Position numbers and translations under genes: made by a program. From Turnera subulata (taxonomy: Eukaryota; Streptophyta; Magnoliopsida; Malpighiales; Passifloraceae), in NCBI GenBank assembly GCA_028386065.3, contig JAKUCV010001068.1, positions 656,138-720,137 on the forward strand: a DNA stretch of 64,000 bases, given 5' to 3'. The notes beneath the pieces were generated by a model. The model saw only the letters and a program-made list of their open reading frames with translations, had not been told where the DNA came from and did not search any database. This document shows, piece by piece, positions 12,401-22,009 of this stretch; within the stretch, counting starts at the first letter, position 1; each line of letters begins with the position of its first letter.

Positions 12401-13278
12401 TTTGATTGGGATGTTGATCCCGGATTTTTGATTGGGATGTTGATCCCTGAGATTGTGATTGGGATGTTGATCCCTGAGATTGTGATTGGGATGTTGATCC
12501 TTGAGGTTGTGATTGGGATGTTGATCCCTGAGATTGATATTGGGATGTTGATCCCTGAGATTGTGATTGGGATGTTGATCCCTGAGAATGTGATTGGAAT
12601 GTTGATCCCTGTGATTGATATTGGGATGTTGATCCCTGAGATTTGATATTGGGATGTTGATCCCGGGTTCTTTTTTATCAGGCACCATAAACAGGTTGAT
12701 AGCCTGGTACGACCTTAGCTTATCCGTGACGGAATCGGAAAGATAAAAATTGGAAAATGGATTTTTTATTTAGTCTTAATAGTCCTTGGTACGTTTGGGT
12801 CAAGTCTTTGAGTTTGGTCTGTCTTGTACGGTATTATCTTTGGTATGATTGTGACTATTGTCTGTATTTCTTCTTTGAAGTATTATAGTTGCCTGCATAT
12901 CTCTGTTTATCCTTCGTCGGTGAGCACTTCGGACTCACCCCTCACCTGCGGGCTTTCATCCCGTAGGATGAGTTATTTGTTGTACAGGATTGGTACATTC
13001 CAGACAGGCTGCGGCGTTATCCTTTGGACAGGACTTGGATCCATAGTTTGCATCTATGTCGCATACAGTGTTTGTGTGAGTTATTAAGTCTTCCGCTGTG
13101 CATGTTTTTACTATTATTGGGCCATTGGGCCGATTATGATGATTATTGTTGTTTTTATTTTGGGCTGTTGAGCCCGTGTTCCTGTTGTATACACTGTATG
13201 CTGGGCTTGTTTTGATTGGGTCGTCACAGTTCCGGTACGTGTTTACTGTGTACGGTAAATACGGGACGAGGCGTTTCA
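9486..13278 (+). repeat. 5' LTR of element B (3.8 kb)
   Basis: Starts TGTATCAACCCGGG and ends GGCGTTTCA. In order: a promoter-like region with hairpin CTGCGTGA-TTGAG-TCACGCAG (about 9760-9781) and AAAACTGTGTCGTTTT (10007-10022); a GC-rich exon-like region ending at CAAG|GTATG (donor 10533); an AT-rich intron-like stretch; acceptor TATAG|G and a 75-base exon (11402-11476) ending AG|GTGAGG; a hairpin array (12385-12664); a double hairpin (12919-12966); and acceptor TACAG|G (exon from 12988). The open frames inside are low-complexity and are not called as genes. Confidence 0.88.
12385..12664 (+). repeat. Hairpin minisatellite in the 5' LTR of element B
   Basis: Ten units of about 27 bases, each holding GGGAT-GTTG-ATCCC, preceded by GGCAT-GTTG-ATGCC (12385-12398). 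Because the unit is nine codons long it leaves a spurious repetitive frame on the minus strand. Spacers are repeats, not unique, so this is not a CRISPR array. Confidence 0.85.
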
Positions 13279-13298
13279 TTTTGGTAGCGGAGCGGACG
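13279..13298 (+). other. Primer-binding-like site of element B
   Basis: TTTTGGTAGCGGAGCGGACG follows the LTR end, one base shifted from the usual TGG start. It resembles the initiator-Met tRNA site with two differences in the TGGTATCAGAGC core. Confidence 0.7.
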
Positions 13299-13549
13299 TT
13301 AGGTCTTGTTGGGCAGTCCTTGTGTGTTTGTTGTTTTTGTTTGCATAGTTCGCTCCATTTGTTTATTATTTAATATTATTTTAGTTAGTGCATTATGGAT
13401 CCAGTCAAGGGACACCAGCTGTCGCGGAACATACACATAAGAGGTAAATGATGCCATAAATAAGCGAAAATATAAATATTATTAATATTGCAAATATTGA
13501 TATTACAAACGGAAACATTACATTGATATTTTATAAAAGAAAAATACAT

Positions 13550-14233
13550 TTATCGGCTTGGAACGACATTGACCCTGAAGCTGTTTGGGTCGTTGTTGAT
13601 GTTGACTTGGATGCTATCGCTCCACGAGAACCACATGCCGCCTCTGCTGTCCTGACCAGGAAGCTCGAACCGGTTTGCTTGAGGGAACCGGAGTGGGATG
13701 AGACCGTGATCGTCTTGAGGTTGCCACTGGGTCTCCGTCAGAAGAACCATGTTTGGTTTGTATTGGTTCTTCAAGTCCCTCAGGGTACGCGAGAACTCCT
13801 GAGAACGCCTTGCGACTCCTCTGCAGTTCCACACCAGTAGTCGGGCCTTGGGCCAAGTTACGGGCAGACGAGTGACTCTGGGCATGCTCTGGGCCGTCAT
13901 CGAGTGCTGATAGTAGGTACCTTGCTCCAGGAAGTGGCAAGTGGACTCCAGGTTGAACTCCTGAAGCCTTTCGGAGATGAAGAACATGATGGAGTTGGCC
14001 GAGCCGTAGTAGGAGGTCCTCAGAGTGTCGCGGTCCTCTAGGAAGAACACCTCTTCCATTGGAGTGACGAAGAACCGCGATGAGTAGAGCTCGTCGACGA
14101 AGACCAGTCGGGGCATCCTACCGAGCTCGTTCGGTAGCTCTTCAGCATGCTCGTTGACCATGCTGTAGGCCAGTCGGTTCCTTCTGCCTAGGTTGGCACC
14201 TTCGACGAAGAAAACGGCAGATGGAGCAGGCAT
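13550..14233 (-). CDS. Antisense ORF C: 227-aa protein with a half LINE-endonuclease-like domain
   Basis: An intact 684-base frame, antisense to element B. Residues 1-110 start MPAPSAVFFVEGANLGRRN and belong to no family I recognise. Residues from about 125 resemble the N-terminus of LINE AP-endonucleases: LLVWNCRG, then a spacer and NMVLLTETQ, then GGMWFSWSDSIQV. The chain ends at VNVVPSR, before the GDFN and SDH motifs that complete the active site, so nuclease activity is not expected. ATG 14233 is chosen because it is shared by all three copies and lies 120 bases downstream of a TATA box. The same length (684) is kept in element C. The role is unknown; a domesticated accessory protein of the retroelement is an inference. 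Confidence 0.7.
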   Translation of the reverse strand: MPAPSAVFFVEGANLGRRNRLAYSMVNEHAEELPNELGRMPRLVFVDELYSSRFFVTPMEEVFFLEDRDTLRTSYYGSANSIMFFISERLQEFNLESTCHFLEQGTYYQHSMTAQSMPRVTRLPVTWPKARLLVWNCRGVARRSQEFSRTLRDLKNQYKPNMVLLTETQWQPQDDHGLIPLRFPQANRFELPGQDSRGGMWFSWSDSIQVNINNDPNSFRVNVVPSR

Positions 14234-14347
14234 CGTGTTTGGACGAGTGGGTATTTTGTTTTTGAGCGTTGTGGTTTTGTTTTTTTTTCTGAGCGTTTTG
14301 TTAGCTTTTAAAATGCTTTTGATAATTTACACCTCACCGCTCCGTCT

Positions 14348-14353
14348 TTTATA
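14348..14353 (-). promoter_or_regulatory. TATA box of antisense ORF C (element B)
   Basis: Reads TATAAA on the minus strand within GTATAAAAGACGGAGCGG, 120 bases upstream of the ATG. The TATAAAAGACGGAGCGG block is identical in element C (49543-49548). Confidence 0.65.
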
Positions 14354-14474
14354 CAGTTATGGGGAGCGTGATTATTGTTTTTGATTTTCAAGATTTGCTT
14401 TTCGAAAATTTGCCGTTGCGTCATTTATTGCTTTGTTACTTTATACGTTTTTCTGGCTGCAATGCCAGAGTTTT

Positions 14475-14759
14475 TCAGCCTTTTTCCATCTCTTGCTTTT
14501 CTTTGGCTCTGGCTACCTTGTCTGTTCTTTTCATGGTTTTACTATATTTTCTTGCATCATTTATCACATGCATTTGCGATCGTTGAGGCTAGACGGATGG
14601 GACCATACCTTGAGTAGAGTGCATGTGCGACAAGTTTACAGCTGTTCGGACACCGTGGAGAGATACGAGACTTGACAGACGTTTTTGGCCCATGCGGAAA
14701 TTGTGAACAAGTGGGTAACGTCTCTTTCGAGGGACACAGGACGCTCTCGTGATCGTCAC
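14475..14759 (-). pseudogene. Antisense ORF B, element B copy (in-frame stop)
   Basis: Homologous to the open frame at 49670-49954 in element C, with the same start region (ITRASCVPRKRRYPLVH) and the same basic C-terminus ending at TGA. A TAG replaces the CAG of element C near 14600. It begins at GTG or ACG codons with no ATG, so its status as an independent gene is uncertain. Confidence 0.35.
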
Positions 14760-15048
14760 CGTTAGCTCCGTATGTCACGTTTCTCGGGATCGAGGATGCT
14801 TAGGACCGATTTGGGCGTTGATCATGAAACATGTTATGTTTTAATTCCTTTTGTTTTGATTTTGTTAAACGAGTTTTATTTTTGATTTCTTTATGTTTGA
14901 TTTTATATTTTTATTGTTAAGTTTTATTTTGCCTTAAGATGTTTTAATTTTCCGTTTAACATAAGTTTTCGTAACATAAGAATTTTTGATTTAAAAAGAA
15001 ACTTATTTTATTTATTTCATAATAGTTTTACAACGGAGAAGAAGTACT

Positions 15049-15426
15049 CTATTGAGTTACATGCTTCTCTAAGTCTTTTACAAGTTTTTGTACGTTCTTC
15101 ATGTGAGGGAAGAGCTCCGCACATGCCAGTTCGATCTGTGCCACCGCCGAGCTGATCTTCTTCAGTGAGACGTTCACCTGCGTCAGTGTCTGCTGCGGAG
15201 TGCTGCTCCCAGCTACCGCCTTGCCCTTTCGATCCTCAGCCTTCTTGCCGGCACGCTTCTTCTGTCGTTTTGGGGAGACGACCATGTGTTCCTTCAGGCC
15301 GACGATGTTCGTCTTGAAGCGCTTCTTCGGAGGTTCTTCATCGGAGCTTGTTGGGAAAGCAGTGCCGCCGATGTAGCTGTTGTTCTCGGAATCTGAGGTA
15401 GTCCTTGATCTCAGTGGAGAGTCCAT
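15049..15426 (-). CDS. Antisense ORF A: 125-aa basic, coiled-coil-like protein
   Basis: An intact frame, antisense to element B. Residues 1-30 are Ser/Thr/Asp-rich (MDSPLRSRTTSDSENN). The stretch PPKKRFKTN at about 34-42 and the cluster KRQKKRAGKKAEDRKGK at about 54-70 look like nuclear localisation signals. Residues about 80-125 form a Leu/Ile/Val heptad-like helix ending KLVKDLEKHVTQ. A size of 125 aa is shared with element C, and the element A copy has 132. The ATG is shared by all copies and lies 42 bases from a TATA box. I know no family. A nucleic-acid-binding or Gag-like small nuclear protein is possible but unproven. Confidence 0.6.
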   Translation of the reverse strand: MDSPLRSRTTSDSENNSYIGGTAFPTSSDEEPPKKRFKTNIVGLKEHMVVSPKRQKKRAGKKAEDRKGKAVAGSSTPQQTLTQVNVSLKKISSAVAQIELACAELFPHMKNVQKLVKDLEKHVTQ

Positions 15427-15462
15427 GACTGTGTGTAAGTACGCCAGTCATGAGGTTTGGTT

Positions 15463-15468
15463 TTTATA
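15463..15468 (-). promoter_or_regulatory. TATA box of antisense ORF A (element B)
   Basis: CTCTATAAAAACC on the minus strand, 42 bases upstream of the ATG, as in element C. It lies just inside the 3' end of the element, about 145 bases from the 3' LTR. Confidence 0.65.
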
Positions 15469-15573
15469 GAGGACGAGATGTCGCTTAAGGGTATAAGCGG
15501 TATCTCGGGTTGAGGTTGGACACGTGGCAGAGTGTGCCAGAGGCTTATCGTGGTAGGACCCACGGATAAGACC

Positions 15574-15611
15574 GAATTTCGGGGACGAAATTCTTTTTAA
15601 GGTGGGTAGAC
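15574..15611 (+). other. Inverted repeat and polypurine tract before the 3' LTR (element B)
   Basis: GAATTTCGGGGACGAAATTC (15574-15593), then TTTTTAAGGTGGGTAGAC, then the LTR start TGTAAC at 15612. This block is characteristic of many plant Ty3 elements (recalled, not searched). Confidence 0.75.
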
Positions 15612-18600
15612 TGTAACAGCCAGGGTAAAATTTGTTATTTTTACCGGGACTGTAAAAGTCTTTTTACCGTGATTTACTGTTGAATTAATCTTGGGTAATT
15701 AATTCAAGGTAAATCGAGCATCGTTTTTCGAAACCGAGAGTTTTCCCGCGCTCGTGATTTTTTCGTGGATTTTTCGCGCCTAAGTTGGTATTTTTCGGGT
15801 CCCGGGATTCTCGGAAAAATCACACCGGAAAATAACAAAGGGGATATTTCAGTTATTTTCTGGTCCGGTCGGGACACGACTGCGTGATTGAGTCACGCAG
15901 CCGCCCCTTCCCTGTTATACCTGTGAGCCGCTTGAGTGCCCCGTGACCCTGCCTGTCCCTTTCTTTTTTTTTTTCCTGCCTCTTCTGCTTCCTTACACAC
16001 GATCACCTTCACTTTCATCTCCTGTAACCCAACTCTGTCCATTTTCTTCCTCTGAAAAATAGCAGTGTAATCGAAGCCTGAAAGAAAAGAAAAAGAAAGG
16101 AAAAAAATAAACACCCACACACTCATCAGCCAAAGCTGTGTCGTTTTGGCAAGAAACCATCCACACCCCAACTTCTTCTTCCTTTCTCCTCCACTGCCAC
16201 CAACCCGACGACCCGCCACCAGCACCACCACTGCAACGCCGTCACCATCTACGCCACCTCCCCACCACCATCGCCAGCCGACGACCCGACCTCCTGTACG
16301 CCGTCCTCTCCTCTCTCCTTCCTCCCTCGCACCGGCCGCGAGCCATCATCACCTACACCGACACCATGACCACCACACACCACTTGCGCCGTAGCCACCT
16401 CATCGCGCCATCCCCTTCCTCTCCCTTCATCCTACCTCGCCGTAACTCGACACCACCTGCCTCCTCCTTGCTCGTCACTGCAAGACGACACCACCGTCGC
16501 CGCGCCGCTCCTAGCTTACGGACCAAGACGTGAGCTCGCCTTCTGCCGACGACTGCACCTCGACGCCGCAACATTGCCACCCTGCCTTGCACCGCCAGAC
16601 CAGCCGTCTGTGCTCGTGCTTCTCGTTGCCGGTGTGCCGTCCGCGTCGCCTGCAAGGTATGCCAGGTTGAAGAAGGTCCTTTGGGCTGGGTCGAACCCAT
16701 GGGATTGTCAACAGGCCCGAATGCTTGGCCCAAGTCTGGGATATGGGTCTCCATTTCCTGGGCTTGAGCTTTGGCTTGGACCTGATTGGATGGGGCCTAG
16801 GCTAGTTATTTGGGCTTGCTGCTATGTAAGGCCTGGGCTGGTACTGTATCGCCCAATCCGGTATTAATAAAAAAAATAATAGATATACCTATATAATTAT
16901 AAAACATATTTCCTGGGAAAAATATATATATAGTTTTATAAATTATATAATTTTTGGAAATAGGCAGAATAATTAATTTGACCTGAGATAATTATTCATT
17001 GGTTATATCTAGAAAATAATTACTTAGACGTGTTATTTTGGGAAACTAAGGTAATTATGTTATGGTTGTTTTAATAATAATATGGTAAGTATGAGTTATA
17101 GTATTTTGGAAATATATATATATATATATATATATGAAGTATATGAATATATTTTAGTGGGAAAAAATAAAATGATGTCACTAACATTATTTTGAGAAAA
17201 TGTAATTATAAAATGAATTTCCTTTGAAAAATTATTATAGGGGTAAATATTTTTAGAAAAGGGGTATACATACTATGAAATGTTTTAGAAATAAATATGG
17301 TATCGTATATTCTGAGAAATGTTTCACTAAGTATATATGATAATATCTTTTTGGAAAAAAAATTATAATATAAAAAAATAATAATAATATTTGGTAATTA
17401 TAATTCAGCAAGTAAAATAATCTTATGGAGATGATAACGTATAACCGAGAGGGGGGTTTAATTTACAATTTATGGCTTCATAGTATACCGATTATGTGCA
17501 TTTATGTGAGCATATTGTCTTGTTGCATAGGTTTGATATCGAGCAGTTTCCTATGGAACCGGCTTTGGACCGATTGATGTTTTCGAAATTGAGTAATCGG
17601 CTAAGGTGACGATGGATAACCCTTGATATGTGCCTGTAATACCTTGTGTGTTTTGTTGTTTGAATGAACTGCTGAGAGGGTCATTGTTGGTTATTTAACT
17701 GTTATGGTTATTGATGCTGTCGTTGATGGACTGTGTTATTGGTCAAGTGAATATTGTGATGAACTGTTAATTATGAATAGTTGGTGTTATATGTATTGTT
17801 GTTGGATATTTGATAATATGGAATTGCTTTGGTTATTTGGCTGCTATGGTCATTGTTGTTGTTGCTATGATGTTGATTTGCTTGATTGTACCGCTGTGTT
17901 GACTGTTATTGGTTTATTGGATATTGTGTTGTGATTGACGTTGATCTGACAATTGTGAATGAATGGTGTTAAGATATGTTGACGGTTTAGTCTGTGGGAT
18001 AACCTTTGGTAATAGTAAGTTGAACAACTTGTGAAATTGAATATTGGAATTGTGATGATATATATTATTGTTGAATATTTGATGATACAGATTTGTTGAT
18101 GTAGTTTCTGTGTGTGATTCTTGATATTGCTCTGCTTGATTGAACTGCTAAGTTGACTGTTATTGGTTTCTTAGATACTGTGTTGCGATTGATGTTGGGT
18201 TGTGAATGATTGATGCTATGAAACTATGGATGGATTGGTCTGTCGTATAATTTGAGTTAATAGGAAGTTGGATAATTGTTTGACTGATTTGGATACTGTG
18301 ACTGATGTCGATAGACTGTGTTGTGACTAGTTTGTCAGAATAAACTGTGACATGGATAATTGGGAAAAAGAAAATGGAAATTGGAAGTTGATTTGAGATT
18401 TGGTTTTTTTTTTTTTGGATGATGATGACATAATTATCACGTGGTAAGTAGAGGTACGACCGGATGGTTTGAGACTGTTTTGTGGTGGTCATGATCTGGG
18501 TTACTTGTGATGGACATGTTGATGCCGGTTTGATTGGGATGTTGATCCCGGATTTTTGATTGGGATGTTGATCCCTGAGATTGTGATTGGGATGTTGATC

Positions 18601-19406
18601 CCTGAGATTGATATTGGGATGTTGATCCCTGAGATTGTGATTGGGATGTTGATCCCTGAGATTGTGATTGGGATGTTGATCCCTGAGATTGATATTGGGA
18701 TGTTGATCCCTGAGATTGTGATTGGGATGTTGATCCCTGAGATTGATATTGGGATGTTGATCCCTGAGATTTGATATTGGGATGTTGATCCCGGGTTCTT
18801 TTTGATCTGGTACCATAAACAGGTTGATAGCCTGGTACGACCTTAGCTTATCCGTGACGGGACCGGAAAGATAAAAATTGGAAAATGGATTTTTGATTTA
18901 GTCTTAATAGTCCTTGGTACGTTTGGGTCGAGTCTTTGAGTTTGGTCTGTCTTGTACGGTATTGTCTTTGGTATGATTGTGACTATTGTCTGTATTTCTT
19001 CTTTGAAGTATTATAGTTGCCTGCATATCTCTGTTTATCCTTCGTCGGTGAGCACTTCGGACTCACCCCTCACCTGCGGGCTTTCATCCCGTAGGATGAG
19101 TTATTTGTTGTACAGGATTGGTGCATTCCAGACAGGCTGCGGCGTTATCCCTTGGACAGGACTTGGATCCATATTTTGCGTCTATGTCGCATACAGTGTT
19201 TGTGTGAGTTATTAAGTCTTCCGCTGTGCATGTTTTTACTATTATTGGGCCATTGGGCCAGTTATGATGATTATTGTTGTTTTTATTTTGGGCTGTTGAG
19301 CCTGTGTTCCTGTTGTATACACTGTATGCTGGGCTTGTTTTGATTGGGTCGTCACAGTTCCGGTACGTGTTTACTGTCTACGGTAAATACGGGACGGGGC
19401 GTTTCA
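15612..19406 (+). repeat. 3' LTR of element B (3.8 kb)
   Basis: Nearly identical to 9486-13278. Notable differences: the start is TGTAACAGCC rather than TGTATCAACC; a (TA)n run at about 17111-17135 is expanded; and the hairpin array has the same number of units but another order of variants. Confidence 0.88.
18536..18792 (+). repeat. Hairpin minisatellite in the 3' LTR of element B
   Basis: Ten units of about 27 bases with the invariant core GGGAT-GTTG-ATCCC. The sister array in the 5' LTR has mutated units (ATCCTT, GGAAT, AGAATG) that are absent here. Confidence 0.85.
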
Positions 19407-20150
19407 ACGTAAGCATCTCAAGTGGATGAGGTGCAAGCTCAAATATGTGAATATTTTGTGTTTTGTTTTGTATTTGTATTTGTTTGTTTATTTGTTAACA
19501 TGAGATATATGATCCAACTATGAACTTTACACATTTGATTGGCATCCAATATTACCGGTATTGTCTTAGTGAAGACAATAGTCCGCGATAAACGAATCCC
19601 CGAACCCTCCTCTTGGTTTCGAGATCTGTGCTTTATCCGGAGTCAACAACGGGTTTTTCTCAAGTTTTCCCTTAATAAATTTGGGTGGCGACTCCTTGTC
19701 AAGAGGACAATCAAGAGAGAACCAAGAACAGTGTGTGCCAAGTATTTCCGTGAGTTTGTCCGGTTTGTGATATTGTCTTTGAACGAACTTAGCCAAAGTT
19801 TGAATACAGTGCATGCATATTCTGTCAAGGTTGCTGGGTTTTAAGAGAGATCGCTTGTGACTCCTCCAGTTACTTCTGGGAATATGCATGGAATGATGGT
19901 TCTTTGGGAAGCGGTTAATTTGTCTTTCCCAGGAATCATCGAATTGGTTCCCTCCACTTCAGTTAAGCTAGTTCATATGAAATATCACGAATCGCAAGCC
20001 ATCATTCTTAAGTCGAGGTCACGAGGCGATATCCCTGCCAACCAGGCCGAGGTCGCGGTGCTCACAACCACATCAACATGTCAACTCCTTGGTTGCAAAG
20101 TATTGCCAAAAGTAGAAAGTTTGGACCACCTTCATTAGGTTAAGTGGGAG
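19407..20150 (+). mobile_element. Tat/Ogre-like LTR remnant, right part
   Basis: Continues the remnant split by element B. It includes TTTGGGTGGCGACTCC at about 19681, a phrase typical of the end of Tat/Ogre-type LTRs. No coding domain is visible; the short frames across it are not supported. Confidence 0.45.
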
Positions 20151-20593
20151 TTAAGAGAGAAAGGCTTCTACACTTTTTCTAAGTCTTTTCTCTTACTTAT
20201 TCTCCAATCTTGGCCATTGGGAATGAATTTTTAATACTTGGGAGGACCACATGCAAGTTGCAGAAAAGTGTGATAGTGACAACTCGTATTCATGTGGTTG
20301 CTTCAAAAACCATCCATCCTCCATAAGTGTATGATTTTTCTGGAAACCATACTTCCTCCTGTGTATTAATCAACACAAAGTACATTCAAAGCATTCTTTC
20401 AAGTAGTTTGTTAATCATCAAAATTAATCTTAAATCATTACTAAAAATGGTTAGTTCTCCAATTGTGCTTAAGAGGATGATTAGCCCATGTTTAGGCCAA
20501 CAACATCATCATAGCAACAAATCCCAAATTTTGTTGTTCTTTTCTAGCATTGTTTTGTCCTCATTTCCTAAGGACTTAACAACGAGGGATATC
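20151..20593. other. Unassigned spacer
   Basis: I see no gene or repeat boundary here. Confidence 0.5.
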
Positions 20594-21960
20594 TGTGAAC
20601 CCCCAAATTTGAACCACTCATATTCTATTAATTTAGACTTTTAATGTGTTTTAAACCCAAGATTAATTCGATGATTTAATTCTGGGCTATTTTATTAATT
20701 TGGACTTTGTTTATGTTTCGACCCAATTTTATTTAGATGATTTAATCTTAGGCCAAAATGTGTTTAGAGTTTAGGTTAATAAAATATGGATTCTCTAGGA
20801 ATAATTAGCCCATAAAACACTTTACTTGCAACTTAATTTTAGCTATGATTAAATTCACCTTTTTTATGGAAAGTATTTTTATGGTAAAAAGTGTATGGAA
20901 ATTGAGTTATTAGGGTTATTAATGATACATGGAAAGTTTGGGAGGAGTAATAATTGAGAAAAGGGTACTTTCTGGTCTAGTAAGGTGTTAATTACGTGAA
21001 AATCAAGCCAGATCAGAATTAATGAGAATTGAGGCTAAAAAAGGAAAGAAAAGCTACTATAGAAGGTGCCCGGTGGCCATCGCTAGCGACCAAGTAGGGA
21101 TGACTGCCGGCACCTGGCGGTCATGTAGCTTGATCCAAGATTTTCTCTAAATTTTTAGCATTAATATGATTCCAGCAGATTTTGTCCAGTTTTTTAGCAA
21201 GAATCTCGTCCATTATGAGGTCCATGACCTTTGTACCCCCAGAACACTATAAATAGAGCCCCCCTATTCACATCTAAGAGGTCACAAATTCTCTTTACAC
21301 ACCCCCTATAAGCTTCAGTGCTTGGAGAAACTCTACTTCTCCAAAACTAGAAACACTTTTAGAGGCAGAAACTCTGGAGAAATTCTGTGGTGAATAGTAT
21401 TAAGGAGTCAGCAAGGGTAGATCAAGAGGAGATTAAAGATAAAGCTTAGAAGTGGCAAGAGAGTGGGTGGAGAAGACAACCCAAATCATGGAGCTAGATG
21501 AGGGCTACAAAAGGTAACACTAAATACCTTTTGATTTGTGTTTGGTTGTTCATTATTGATGATATGATGCTATTGATGATGATGTAATTGTTGAATGATG
21601 TCATGTAAGAATTACGTAAGCTTTGAAGGTCGCCGGGTGGTTTCTAGTGGTGGAAACTCAAAGTCAATTATGTTTTATTTTTCTTTTTGTTTCAAATTTA
21701 TTTTATTATTTTGTTTATGTGATTTGCTTCCACAATTGCACACTTACACAAGGCGTACAATTTTATTCAATTATCGTACAAAGTTTCGCCCCAATACGGA
21801 TGGATGTCTAACACCTTCCGATCTGTGACGAACTACAGAATCCAACAATCTCTGATTCGCTAAAGATCAGTCCCTTATTTTTTTGCGTAAGAAAGAGGAT
21901 GCTGCAAATGGCTTTTCCCCGGATTTTTCCAAGGAGTAAAATCAGGGTGGCGACACCATT
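20594..21960 (+). mobile_element. Probable solo LTR or LTR remnant, Tat-like
   Basis: Starts TGTGAACCCCC and has a good TATA box, TATAAATA, at 21248-21255 followed by a CT-rich leader. It ends in text (GGATGTCTAACACCTTCC, CAGGGTGGCGACACC at about 21945) like that closing Tat/Ogre LTRs. Exact ends and target duplications were not found, so the boundaries are approximate. Confidence 0.4.
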
Positions 21961-22009
21961 GATTGTTAGATTGTTGGTTAAGAAGAAGGTGTAAGGTATT
22001 CAGTTGAGG

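Larger units (their letters stand above)
9486..19406 (+). mobile_element. Element B: complete LARD-like LTR element with antisense genes
   Basis: A 9.9-kb element bounded by the 5-base duplication acgta (9481-9485 and 19407-19411). Its LTRs (9486-13278 and 15612-19406) are about 3.8 kb each and nearly identical, so the insertion is young. The internal region is only 2333 bases and contains a primer-binding-like site, three antisense frames and a purine tract. There is no gag-pol, so it must depend on another element for replication. It is the best preserved copy: antisense ORFs A and C are intact and only ORF B has a stop. It is inserted in a Tat/Ogre-like LTR remnant. Confidence 0.9.

Noticed and set aside
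12408..12664. CRISPR-like array
   Set aside because: Units are contiguous repeats without unique spacers, in a plant LTR.
13550..14233. ORF C as a chance LINE insertion in one element
   Set aside because: The same sequence with the same ends and TATA box is present in three elements, and the first half is not LINE-like.
18160..18816. 218-aa minus-strand frame with a nine-residue repeat RDQHPNHNL
   Set aside because: It is a by-product of a 27-base hairpin minisatellite whose unit length is a multiple of three; the sister LTR frame differs in length and there is no conserved start.
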